A DNA stretch of 11,954 bases, from assembly GCA_017959195.1 (NCBI GenBank), contig JAGDBE010000179.1, positions 1-11,954 on the forward strand, given 5' to 3'. The notes beneath the pieces were generated by a model. The model was not told the DNA's origin. It was given only the letters and a program-made list of their open reading frames with translations, and did not search any database. Below are positions 1 through 5,808 of the stretch, in pieces; positions within the stretch are counted from its first letter, which is position 1; every line of letters starts with the position of its first letter. A program made the position numbers and the translations under genes. This DNA is from Clostridia bacterium. GTDB lineage: Bacteria > Bacillota > Clostridia > Oscillospirales > CAG-382.

Positions 1-23
1 AGGAACGGGCTTGATCCGTTCCT
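1..23 (-). terminator. Hairpin downstream of nifU, probable terminator
   Basis: An 8-bp perfect inverted repeat (AGGAACGG at 1-8, CCGTTCCT at 16-23, 7-base loop) begins 9 bases past the nifU stop codon. Its position fits a terminator for the leftward nifS-nifU operon. The T-run expected on the minus strand would lie left of base 1 and cannot be seen. On the plus strand the stem is followed by TTTTAT, so it could also work rightward. Confidence 0.55.
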
Positions 24-32
24 TTTATAAGT

Positions 33-425
33 TTATTCTTCCCTTGCGATATCGGGATGCCTTGCGTAATAATCGTCCAGCGCGTTCTTTATCGCCTCTT
101 CGGCGAGCACCGAACAGTGCATTTTGTAATCCGGCAGTCCGTCGAGTGCCTCTGCGACCGCCTTGTTTGTGAGTTTCAACGCTTCCGAGACGGGTTTTCC
201 CTTTATGAGCTCGGTTGCCATGGAGCTTGACGCTATCGCGCTTCCGCAGCCGAACGTCTCGAATTTTACATCTTCTATTATATCGTCTTTGATTTTAAGG
301 TACATCTTCATGATGTCGCCGCATTTTGCGTTTCCGACTTCTCCCACTCCGTCGGCGTCTTCTATTATTCCCACGTTTCTCGGGTTGCGGAAATGATCCA
401 TTACTTTTTCACTGTATAATGCCAT
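33..425 (-). CDS. nifU: Fe-S cluster assembly scaffold protein NifU/IscU
   Basis: This cytosolic scaffold (130 aa) receives sulfur from the desulfurase encoded just upstream and assembles [2Fe-2S] or [4Fe-4S] clusters for transfer to client proteins. It has the single-domain IscU-type length, without the extra ferredoxin and Nfu domains of true nitrogen-fixation NifU. The three cluster-ligand cysteines are present: C35 in the AKCGD motif with D37 following, C60 in FGCGSAIASSS, and C104 in the KMHCS motif. The conserved YSEKVMDHFRNPRN start is intact. The ATG lies 10 bases after the nifS stop. Its ribosome binding site, TGAGGTG, includes the nifS stop codon, so the two genes are one operon and probably translationally coupled. 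No hscA, hscB, fdx or iscA gene follows in the visible sequence, consistent with the short ISC-like pairs of Clostridia. The family is certain; the choice between the names nifU and iscU is convention. Confidence 0.95.
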   Translation of the reverse strand: MALYSEKVMDHFRNPRNVGIIEDADGVGEVGNAKCGDIMKMYLKIKDDIIEDVKFETFGCGSAIASSSMATELIKGKPVSEALKLTNKAVAEALDGLPDYKMHCSVLAEEAIKNALDDYYARHPDIAREE

Positions 426-435
426 TTTTTACACC

Positions 436-1626
436 TCACAGAATGAATTTTGATTTTCCGGCGCAGAGATCGCGCCAGACGGGAGAAAAGTTTCTGAGAT
501 ATTCGACTACCTCTTTTACGGATTTTATCATGTAGCCGACTTCCTCTTCGGTTGCGTCGTCTCCAAGCGTTAATCTTAACGAGCCGTGCGCAACGTCGTG
601 CACTCTTCCTATCGCAAGAAGTACGTGGCTCGGGTCAAGCGAGCCCGACGTGCACGCCGAACCGGAAGACCCCGAAATTCCCTTGTCGTCGAGCAAAAGA
701 AGAAGCGATTCGCCCTCTATGCCCTCAAAACAGAAGTTTACGTTTCCGGGCAGACGCAAGACGGCGTCTCCGTTAAGCGCCGAATGCGGAATTTCCGACA
801 GTCCTTTGATGAGTTTGTCTCTTAAATAAATGAGTTTTTCGGCGTTGGCCTCCATGGAATCGACTTCTTCCACCAGGGCTTCCGCCATCGACATTATGCC
901 GGGAACGTTCTCCGTTCCGCCGCGCCTGCCTCGTTCCTGTGCGCCGCCTTCTATCAAGTTTGAAAGGCGTATGCCCTTTTTCACATACAGAAATCCCACG
1001 CCTTTCGGTCCGTGAAATTTGTGCGCAGAAGCGGAAAGCATATCAACGTTGTCCTTTTCGACGTCAACGGGAATGTGCCCTACCGCCTGCACCGCATCCG
1101 TGTGGAATATAATTCCGCGTTTTCTGCATATCTCGCCGATTTTTCTTATCGGCTGAATAGTTCCTATCTCGTTGTTCGCATACATCACCGTTACAAGACA
1201 GGTATCGTCCCTTAACGATTTTTCGAGTTCATCTGTATCTATTATTCCGCTTTCTGAAACGGGAAGATACGTTACTTCAAAGCCCTCTTTTTCGAGTTTC
1301 TTCAACGTATGAAGCACCGCGTGGTGTTCGATTTGGTCGGAAACGATATGCATTTTGCCCGCTTTTTTGCCGATTTCAGCCGCCGAAATAATCGCCTGAT
1401 TGTCGGCTTCCGAGCCGCCGGAAGTGAAATATATTTCAAGCGCGGATGCGGCGTTAATACATCGTGCTACCGTTTCTCTCGCGCTCTCAATCGCTTCTTT
1501 CGCCTTCTGCCCTTCCGAATAAAGACTCGACGGGTTTCCGTAAATCTCTTCGAGATACGGCATCATGGCTTCTACCGCCCTCTTGCTCATTTTTGTCGTG
1601 GCGGCGTTGTCCGCATATATTTTCAT
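436..1626 (-). CDS. nifS: Cysteine desulfurase NifS/IscS
   Basis: This PLP-dependent enzyme (396 aa, normal length) converts L-cysteine to L-alanine and holds the sulfur as a persulfide for Fe-S cluster assembly and probably tRNA thiolation. Visible features are the YADNAATT start, the TSGGSEADN cofactor-binding segment (69-76), H101 of EHHAV, D177 and Q180 in HTDAVQ, and the PLP Schiff-base lysine K203 in SASAHKFHGPKG. The catalytic cysteine C325 lies in SGSACTSGSLDPSHVL. The long mobile loop around it is the group I (IscS/NifS) type rather than the SufS type. The ATG is preceded by AAAGGGGA at good spacing. It is the first gene of the operon with nifU, behind a perfect sigma-A promoter overlapped by an inverted repeat that is a likely site for the divergent Rrf2 regulator. 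Confidence 0.96.
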   Translation of the reverse strand: MKIYADNAATTKMSKRAVEAMMPYLEEIYGNPSSLYSEGQKAKEAIESARETVARCINAASALEIYFTSGGSEADNQAIISAAEIGKKAGKMHIVSDQIEHHAVLHTLKKLEKEGFEVTYLPVSESGIIDTDELEKSLRDDTCLVTVMYANNEIGTIQPIRKIGEICRKRGIIFHTDAVQAVGHIPVDVEKDNVDMLSASAHKFHGPKGVGFLYVKKGIRLSNLIEGGAQERGRRGGTENVPGIMSMAEALVEEVDSMEANAEKLIYLRDKLIKGLSEIPHSALNGDAVLRLPGNVNFCFEGIEGESLLLLLDDKGISGSSGSACTSGSLDPSHVLLAIGRVHDVAHGSLRLTLGDDATEEEVGYMIKSVKEVVEYLRNFSPVWRDLCAGKSKFIL

Positions 1627-1659
1627 GAGCTTTTCCCCTTTCTTTTCGTATTTTACGAT

Positions 1660-1688
1660 ATTATAACATTATTTGCCTACTCTGTCAA
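1660..1688 (-). promoter_or_regulatory. Sigma-A promoter of nifS-nifU
   Basis: On the minus strand the -35 box is TTGACA (1683-1688) and the -10 box TATAAT (1660-1665), separated by exactly 17 bases. Both hexamers match the consensus perfectly. Transcription would start near 1653, giving a leader of about 27 bases before the nifS ATG. A promoter this strong with an overlapping inverted repeat points to control by repression. Confidence 0.9.
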
Positions 1689-1695
1689 TAGGCAA
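1673..1695. promoter_or_regulatory. Inverted-repeat operator on the nifS promoter, candidate Rrf2 site
   Basis: There is a perfect 7-bp inverted repeat, TTGCCTA (1673-1679) and TAGGCAA (1689-1695), with 9 bases between the arms. The 23-base element covers the -35 box and most of the promoter spacer of nifS, so a bound protein should block RNA polymerase. Rrf2-family dimers bind palindromes of about this length. The adjacent, divergently transcribed Rrf2 gene makes its product the best candidate ligand; this assignment is inferred from position. Confidence 0.65.
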
Positions 1696-1720
1696 TTCAA
1701 CCAAAAAAATGAAAAATAAC

Positions 1721-1750
1721 TTGATTTACCTATTCACCTTGTGGTATAAT
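1721..1750 (+). promoter_or_regulatory. Promoter of the Rrf2 regulator gene
   Basis: The -35 box is TTGATT (1721-1726) and the -10 box a perfect TATAAT (1745-1750), with an 18-base spacer. The expected transcript starts near 1757, followed by the GGGGGT ribosome binding site at 1765-1770 and the ATG at 1777. The sequence TTACCTA (1726-1732) inside the spacer matches six of seven bases of the operator arm on the nifS promoter, so negative autoregulation is plausible. Confidence 0.75.
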
Positions 1751-1776
1751 ATGTAAAAGAAAACGGGGGTATAAAA

Positions 1777-2172
1777 ATGATTTCGACAAAAGGAAGATAC
1801 GCGCTGCGGGTAATGATAGACCTTGCGGAGCATGACGGAAAAAAATGTATTCCGCTCAAAGAAATTGCCGAAAGGCAGGAAATATCGAAAAAATACCTTG
1901 AAATAATCGTAAAAGACCTCGTAAAGAGCAAACTCATCGTAGGTATAGGCGGAAAAGGCGGCGGTTATAGATTATGCAGAAAGCCGGAAGAATATACCGC
2001 GGGCGAGATAATCGAATCGGCGGAAGGACCGTTTATCACGGTTGCGTGCCTTGCGGAAAGCGCAAACGAGTGTCCGAGGGCTTCGTGCTGTAAAACTCTG
2101 CCTTTGTGGGCGGAATTCGATAAAATCACGCACAACTACTTCTTTTCAAAAAAACTCAGCGATTTGCTGTGA
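1777..2172 (+). CDS. Rrf2/IscR-type transcriptional regulator
   Basis: This is a winged-helix DNA-binding protein (131 aa) of the Rrf2 family, which includes the Fe-S sensor IscR, CymR and NsrR. The N-terminus MISTKGRYALRVMIDLA is the family signature. The helix-turn-helix covers about residues 25-50 (IPLKEIAERQEISKKYLEII), and the wing carries the GIGGKGGGYRL segment (56-66). A cysteine cluster at C91, C99, C104 and C105 lies where IscR carries its three cluster ligands, suggesting that the protein senses iron-sulfur status rather than cysteine metabolism alone. It is transcribed divergently from nifS-nifU, the usual arrangement for a regulator of that operon. Start choice is firm: GGGGGT lies six bases before the ATG. 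The name iscR is likely in function but not proven, so no symbol is given. Confidence 0.9.
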   Translation: MISTKGRYALRVMIDLAEHDGKKCIPLKEIAERQEISKKYLEIIVKDLVKSKLIVGIGGKGGGYRLCRKPEEYTAGEIIESAEGPFITVACLAESANECPRASCCKTLPLWAEFDKITHNYFFSKKLSDLL

Positions 2173-2178
2173 GAAAAT

Positions 2179-2207
2179 AAAAAAGCAGGGAAAATCCCTG
2201 CTTTTTT
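2179..2207. terminator. Bidirectional terminator between the Rrf2 gene and the pseudouridine synthase gene
   Basis: A 12-bp stem (AAAAAAGCAGGG at 2179-2190, CCCTGCTTTTTT at 2196-2207) with the 5-base loop AAAAT begins 6 bases after the Rrf2 stop codon. Its A- and T-rich flanks give a T-tract on both strands, so it can terminate the rightward Rrf2 transcript and the leftward pseudouridine synthase transcript. The 93 bases from 2208 to 2300 contain no gene and no second good hairpin. Confidence 0.9.
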
Positions 2208-2300
2208 ATTTTAATTCAATCATATTCCGTATATTATAAGCAGCGTCCTGCCTCTTCCGTTGAAAAAGACGGTTTTTTACTTCAAAAGTTCCCTTTTATA

Positions 2301-3164
2301 TCAAAAACAGTAATAAAAGTCAAAATCTTCGGGCGTTTTTGCGGTAATAAGTATTTTTTCATTCGTAATTGGGTGCAGAAATTCGACGCTCTTGCAGTGA
2401 AGCCGCATTCTTTCGCCTTTTATCTCGCTTCCGTACAGAAAATCGCCGTAAATCGGGTGCTCAAGATACGACATATGAAGTCTTATCTGGTGCGTTCTTC
2501 CCGTAACGGGAGTTGCTTCCGTCAAAGACAGATTCTTCTTTTCGTTCTCCGAAATAACCTTGTATTCCGTTACCGCCTCTTTGCCCGACGTAAAATCGAC
2601 TTTGCGCTTTATTATGCCTTCGTCTCTCGAAATCGGCGCCGAAATGACGCCCTCTTTTTCGGAAAAGATTCCGACGCATAATGCAATATACGTCTTTTTT
2701 GCGTTTTTATGCTCAAATTTCGCGGCGGCAAGCGCGTTTTTCGCAATAAGCACAACGCCCGTCGTGTCGGCGTCAAGCCGCGTCAAAACCCTGAACGCAA
2801 CAGGATTTTTTTTGAAATAATACATTACGGCGTTTGCAAGCGTGTCGTCTCTGTGCTTTATCGACGGATGAACGGGCATAAACGCCTTTTTGTTCACGGC
2901 AAGCAGGTCTTTGTCTTCAAAAAGCACGTCGAGCGGAATATTCACGGGAATAATATCGGGAGAAGTCTTTTCGGGAAACTCCGTTTCAAGAATATCGCCG
3001 CTATGAAGTATATGATTTGAAAAAACTTCTCTGCCGTTCGCCTTTATGCTGCCGTAATACTTCGCGCTTTTGAAAATCCGCGCGGAGTACCCCGCTTTTT
3101 GCCGCAGAAACGTCTTTACGTCGATTCCGTTTTCCTTTTCTGTTATAATATACTTTTCTTTCAC
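2301..3164 (-). CDS. RluA-family RNA pseudouridine synthase
   Basis: This enzyme isomerises specific uridines in rRNA or tRNA to pseudouridine. The N-terminal part (about residues 1-65) resembles the S4-like RNA-binding domain of the family, with the end-of-domain segment HSGDILE. The catalytic domain has the RluA signature RLDADTTG with catalytic aspartate D131, and the later TGRTHQIRLHM motif (about 222-232). The catalytic sequence reads DTTG where many members have DTSG. At 287 aa it is typical of RluD/YlyB-like proteins, but the target uridine cannot be predicted. GTG at 3164 is chosen as start because it lies just past the CYTH gene's stop codon and keeps the S4-like domain whole. A TTG at 3182 would overlap that gene by 17 bases and add six residues. 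The two genes are clearly coupled. Confidence 0.9.
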   Translation of the reverse strand: MKEKYIITEKENGIDVKTFLRQKAGYSARIFKSAKYYGSIKANGREVFSNHILHSGDILETEFPEKTSPDIIPVNIPLDVLFEDKDLLAVNKKAFMPVHPSIKHRDDTLANAVMYYFKKNPVAFRVLTRLDADTTGVVLIAKNALAAAKFEHKNAKKTYIALCVGIFSEKEGVISAPISRDEGIIKRKVDFTSGKEAVTEYKVISENEKKNLSLTEATPVTGRTHQIRLHMSYLEHPIYGDFLYGSEIKGERMRLHCKSVEFLHPITNEKILITAKTPEDFDFYYCF

Positions 3165-3165
3165 T

Positions 3166-3705
3166 TTATTTTCCCGTTTCAAAAAGAGTTTTTCTCATGG
3201 CAAGCGCGTAATTTGAATACCCGCTCTCCCCCGTAACGTCATTTACAAGACTTAAAAACGGCGGAAACGCAACTTTTTTATCTATATCATCAAGCTCGAC
3301 TTCAAGTATGGCGTATCTTTGCTCAAAAGTATATACGTCAAGCTCGAAAACGTTGTTTTCATATTCGAAAACGTATCTTGTTTTATCAATTTCCGAAAGA
3401 TTTTCATCTTTTTCTTTGAGATAACCGTCATATTCCTCTTCTGAAATCTCTCTTTCGGTTTCGCGCCTGACTCCGAAGGAGACGTCGGTCTTTTCGGTGT
3501 AGTAATACTTCGTTTCCCCGCTTTTTTCGGTTTTTCTCACGCGCCTTACCGCGTTTTTACCGTCATTTTTCATAAGAAGATACGTCTGGGTGATTTTATA
3601 CTCTTTTCCCGTTTCCGCCATTTTTTCAAAAAATGCTTTTCCGGGCATTTCGATCAAATATTTTCTCTCGGTTTCAAAACCGTCCTTGAAAGACGTTTCA
3701 GACAC
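3166..3705 (-). CDS. CYTH-domain (triphosphate tunnel metalloenzyme fold) protein
   Basis: This 179-aa protein is a single CYTH domain. The family includes class IV adenylate cyclases, thiamine triphosphatases and inorganic triphosphatases, which bind triphosphates with Mg2+ or Mn2+ inside an eight-stranded tunnel. The signature ExExK motif is present near the N-terminus (E11, E13, K15 in FETERKYLI). Further tunnel-type charged residues are R54/R57 in VRRVRK, K72 in YTEKTD, R110 in KTRYVF and E135/E137 in ILEVEL. The activity is not predictable; inorganic triphosphatase is a reasonable guess. GTG at 3705 is the start because a perfect AAGGAGG (3713-3719) lies seven bases upstream; an in-frame TTG at 3726 lies upstream of that site. 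The gene follows the rpsR terminator closely and has no clear promoter, so it may depend on readthrough. Confidence 0.85.
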   Translation of the reverse strand: MSETSFKDGFETERKYLIEMPGKAFFEKMAETGKEYKITQTYLLMKNDGKNAVRRVRKTEKSGETKYYYTEKTDVSFGVRRETEREISEEEYDGYLKEKDENLSEIDKTRYVFEYENNVFELDVYTFEQRYAILEVELDDIDKKVAFPPFLSLVNDVTGESGYSNYALAMRKTLFETGK

Positions 3706-3712
3706 GAAAAGG

Positions 3713-3719
3713 CCTCCTT
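3713..3719 (-). promoter_or_regulatory. Ribosome binding site setting the CYTH gene start
   Basis: AAGGAGG on the minus strand lies seven bases from the GTG at 3705-3703. This fixes the start at GTG rather than the in-frame TTG at 3726, for which this sequence would be inside the coding region. Confidence 0.8.
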
Positions 3720-3724
3720 TTTGC

Positions 3725-3755
3725 AAAACAAAAGGCTGTGCTCTGCACAGCCTTT
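3725..3755 (-). terminator. Terminator of rpsF-ssb-rpsR, possibly leaky
   Basis: An 11-bp perfect stem (AAAGGCTGTGC at 3731-3741, GCACAGCCTTT at 3745-3755, 3-base loop) starts 10 bases after the rpsR stop. The minus-strand tail is TGTTTTGC, a short and broken T-run, and it runs straight into the ribosome binding site of the CYTH gene. Partial readthrough into the CYTH and pseudouridine synthase genes is therefore plausible. Confidence 0.85.
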
Positions 3756-3765
3756 ATATTATTTA

Positions 3766-4017
3766 TCAGTCGCTGATATACGGAATAAGAGCGATATGAC
3801 GAGCGCGTTTGATTGCTATCGTCAGCTCTCTCTGATGCTTTGCGCACGTACCCGTAATTCTTCTCGGAAGAATCTTGCTTCTTTCGGAAACGTACTTGCG
3901 AAGTTTTACAGCGTCTTTATAGTCAATATATTCCGCTTTTTCCGCGCAGAAATTGCAAATCTTCTTGCGCTTCTTGTTGTTATTGCTGCGGAAAGGCTTT
4001 TGTACTTCTTTATCCAT
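3766..4017 (-). CDS. rpsR: 30S ribosomal protein S18
   Basis: S18 binds the platform of the small ribosomal subunit together with S6. The 83-aa sequence carries the family core [23 protein letters not shown] followed by [12 protein letters not shown] and a basic C-terminal helix ending IALIPYISD. The basic, flexible N-terminus is normal. Four possible zinc ligands are present: C21 and C24 (CNFC) with C58 and H61 (CAKH). This would make it the cysteine-containing form, in contrast to the zinc-free S18 found in many bacteria. The ATG is preceded by AGGAGGT, 22 bases after the ssb stop. It is the last gene of the conserved rpsF-ssb-rpsR operon. Confidence 0.97.
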   Translation of the reverse strand: MDKEVQKPFRSNNNKKRKKICNFCAEKAEYIDYKDAVKLRKYVSERSKILPRRITGTCAKHQRELTIAIKRARHIALIPYISD

Positions 4018-4039
4018 CAGTTGTTACCTCCTGTAAGAA

Positions 4040-4486
4040 TTAGAACGGCAAATCGTCTTCTGCCGAAAGTTCCTCAAAGTTTGCGTCGGAAACCTTTGCC
4101 TGAGACGAAATCGGTTCGCCTCCGTAATAAGTTCCTTCGCTCTTTTCACGCTGGGCTCCGGAAGAGCTTGCGCCGAACGTTACTTCGTTTGCCACAACTT
4201 CCGTAATGTATCTCTTTGAGCCGTCCTGCGCGGTGTACGAACGAGTCTGAAGCTCGCCCACAACCACAATCGATCTGCCCTTGCTGAAATATTTCGTTAC
4301 AAACTCGGCTGTGCCTCTCCAACATACGATATTTATGAAGTCGGCCTTAACCTCGTCCGTTTCTTTTGCGAATCTGCGACCCACAGCAATCGAAAACGAC
4401 GTTACGGATATTCCGGAAGGCGTTGTTTTAAGCTCGGGGTCTGCCGTGAGGTTGCCCATTAAAATGACTTTATTCAAACTTGCCAT
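4040..4486 (-). CDS. ssb: Single-stranded DNA-binding protein SSB
   Basis: SSB coats single-stranded DNA as a tetramer during replication, recombination and repair. Residues 1 to about 105 form the OB-fold, with typical segments NKVILMGNLTADPELK, DFINIVCWRGTAEFV, YFSKGRSIVVVGELQTRSY and YITEVVANEV. A short, low-complexity linker follows, ending in the acidic tip EDDLPF, the peptide that recruits partner proteins. At 148 aa it is normal for a Firmicute SSB. The start is supported by AGAGGT nine bases upstream and the conserved MASLNKV N-terminus. It lies between rpsF and rpsR, with 24- and 22-base gaps, and will be transcribed with them. Confidence 0.97.
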   Translation of the reverse strand: MASLNKVILMGNLTADPELKTTPSGISVTSFSIAVGRRFAKETDEVKADFINIVCWRGTAEFVTKYFSKGRSIVVVGELQTRSYTAQDGSKRYITEVVANEVTFGASSSGAQREKSEGTYYGGEPISSQAKVSDANFEELSAEDDLPF

Positions 4487-4510
4487 GTTTCTCAGACCTC
4501 TTTTCTGAAA

Positions 4511-4807
4511 TTATTTTTCGATTTTTACGATAATAGAACGAAGAATTCCGTCCGTAATGTTGAAAATACGGTCAAGCTCTGACGGAAGTTCCGCGCCCGA
4601 CGTGAATTCAACAACGTAGTAGTAACCGTCTGCATAGTCGTCGATAAGGTATGCAAGCTTCTTCTTGCCCCATTCGTCAACCTTGTCAACGGTACCGCCG
4701 TTTTCACTTATAATTCCCGTGAATTTATCAAGCATTTCTTTAGCTGCTTCCTCTGTAAATTCGGGATTAACAATGAAAACTGTTTCGTACTTTGACGTAA
4801 GTTCCAT
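4511..4807 (-). CDS. rpsF: 30S ribosomal protein S6
   Basis: S6 forms a heterodimer with S18 on the small-subunit platform. The 98-aa product shows the family pattern YETVFIVNPEFTEE at the start, EWGKKKLAYLI in the middle and GYYYVVEF in the central beta-strand. ATG at 4807 is the right start: it is preceded by AGGAGGTGCGGAAA and begins at the usual point of the family. An in-frame ATG at 4888 would add 27 residues encoded by the leader, and lies at about the predicted transcription start. First gene of the operon with ssb and rpsR; in other bacteria the S6:S18 complex represses this operon by binding its leader. Confidence 0.96.
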   Translation of the reverse strand: MELTSKYETVFIVNPEFTEEAAKEMLDKFTGIISENGGTVDKVDEWGKKKLAYLIDDYADGYYYVVEFTSGAELPSELDRIFNITDGILRSIIVKIEK

Positions 4808-4888
4808 TTTCCGCACCTCCTTTTGGACATATGACTCCTTGCGGAGTAAGGAGGAAAAGTAATCAACTGTATGAAAACCTTTCCACAA
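4808..4888 (-). promoter_or_regulatory. Structured leader of rpsF, candidate S6:S18 autoregulatory element
   Basis: The untranslated leader can form a 7-bp helix between CCTCCTT (4854 down to 4848) and AAGGAGG (4822 down to 4816). This buries the whole rpsF ribosome binding site. Inside it, stacked on the 5' arm, is a second hairpin: ACTCC, tetraloop GCAA, GGAGT (4847 down to 4834). An 11-base unpaired stretch follows on the 3' side. A long helix with an asymmetric bulge that covers the start of rpsF resembles the published S6:S18-binding mRNA motif, but identity with it cannot be settled by eye. Confidence 0.6.
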
Positions 4889-4894
4889 GTTAAA

Positions 4895-4923
4895 AGTATA
4901 TATTATTTTAGAAGTTTTGTCAA
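4895..4923 (-). promoter_or_regulatory. Sigma-A promoter of rpsF-ssb-rpsR
   Basis: On the minus strand TTGACA (4918-4923) and TATACT (4895-4900) are separated by 17 bases. The -35 box is perfect and the -10 box differs at one position, as expected for a strong ribosomal-protein promoter. The start point would be near 4888, giving a leader of about 80 bases. Confidence 0.88.
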
Positions 4924-4970
4924 GTATTTATGAAAATTTTCTTTGTTTCCGCAACGGTCATGCCGATATA

Positions 4971-4999
4971 TTGACATTTTTGCCGTAAAATGATATATT
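4971..4999 (+). promoter_or_regulatory. Sigma-A promoter of radC
   Basis: TTGACA (4971-4976) and TATATT (4994-4999) are 17 bases apart. Transcription should start near 5006. AAAGGGG (5019-5025) is the ribosome binding site, ten bases before the ATG at 5036. This promoter is divergent from that of rpsF, with about 47 bases between the two -35 boxes. Confidence 0.87.
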
Positions 5000-5035
5000 A
5001 ATGTATGTATTAAATCTTAAAGGGGCAGCAGTGCT

Positions 5036-5761
5036 ATGACAGATAACGTACATAAGAATCACAGAGCGAGAATGCGGGAAAAATTCGTCTTGTCGGGCGG
5101 AAACGCGATGCCCGATCACGAGCTTCTCGAAATAGTGCTTTTCGGATGTATTCCAAGGCAGAATACCAACGCCGTTTCCCACGCTCTGCTTGAAAAATTC
5201 GGTTCTCTGTCAGGCGTTTTCTCTTCGTCGGTGCAGGAGCTTAAAACGGTAAAGGGTATCGGCGACAACGCCGCCGTGTATCTCAAAACCTTTGCCGAAA
5301 TAAATAAAAGGCTGTCATGCGAAGTAAAGAGCACGGATGCGTTTCTGACCTACGACGAGATAGGCGCGTATTTTACAAAACTTTTCCGTTACGAAACCGT
5401 TGAAAAACTGTATCTTCTGCTTTTTGACAAGAAAGGCAAAATTGTAAAGAAGGTCCTCGTCGCCGAAGGAGACGTGTCGCAGGCGCAGACGAATATGAAG
5501 GTCATAATCGAAAACTCCGTCTCGCGCCGCGCTTATTCCGCCGCAATCGCCCATAACCACCCGAGCGGCATACTCCACCCGTCAATCGAGGACAGAACGC
5601 TGACTGTAATCGTCGAACAGCAGTTGTCGCTTCTGGGAATCCATTTCATCGACCATTACATAATTGCGGACGGCAAATACGAGGGTATAAAAGAAACGGT
5701 CTTCCGTCTTTCGGAAGAGCGTAAATCGAACAGCGATTTTATTGAGGAAAAACATTTTTGA
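5036..5761 (+). CDS. radC: RadC/JAB-domain protein
   Basis: This 241-aa protein belongs to the RadC (YeeS) family, named for an early and now doubted link to DNA repair; its biochemical role is unsettled. An N-terminal helical region leads to a helix-hairpin-helix at about residues 66-90 (LKTVKGIGDNAAVYLKT), a possible DNA-contacting element. The C-terminal JAB/MPN domain has a complete JAMM metal site: H173 and H175 in HNHPSG, D186 exactly ten residues after H175, and an upstream glutamate, probably E144. A zinc-dependent peptidase-like fold is therefore intact. It is a single-gene transcript with its own promoter and terminator. It is not next to mreB or maf as in some Firmicutes, and nothing around it suggests a mobile element. 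Confidence 0.93.
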   Translation: MTDNVHKNHRARMREKFVLSGGNAMPDHELLEIVLFGCIPRQNTNAVSHALLEKFGSLSGVFSSSVQELKTVKGIGDNAAVYLKTFAEINKRLSCEVKSTDAFLTYDEIGAYFTKLFRYETVEKLYLLLFDKKGKIVKKVLVAEGDVSQAQTNMKVIIENSVSRRAYSAAIAHNHPSGILHPSIEDRTLTVIVEQQLSLLGIHFIDHYIIADGKYEGIKETVFRLSEERKSNSDFIEEKHF

Positions 5762-5765
5762 AATA

Positions 5766-5791
5766 AAAAACGGCACGAAAGTGCCGTTTTT
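5766..5791. terminator. Bidirectional terminator between radC and the cysteine-rich gene
   Basis: An 11-bp stem (AAAAACGGCAC at 5766-5776, GTGCCGTTTTT at 5781-5791) is closed by a stable GAAA tetraloop. It has a T-tract on the plus strand and A-tracts that become T-tracts on the minus strand. It begins four bases after the radC stop and lies 17 bases beyond the stop of the converging cysteine-rich gene, serving both. Confidence 0.93.
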
Positions 5792-5808
5792 GTTTTTTTA
5801 TATGTGCT

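Noticed and set aside
1309..1719. 136-codon open frame on the plus strand
   Set aside because: It is antisense to nifS and runs through the nifS promoter; no ribosome binding site or protein family pattern.
2257..2278. Plus-strand hairpin CCGT/ACGG followed by T6 as a second terminator
   Set aside because: The stem is only four base pairs and the 12-bp hairpin at 2179-2207 already explains termination from both sides.
3721..4206. 161-codon open frame on the plus strand
   Set aside because: It is antisense to rpsR and part of ssb, two certain genes; the product is Arg/Leu-rich and resembles no family.
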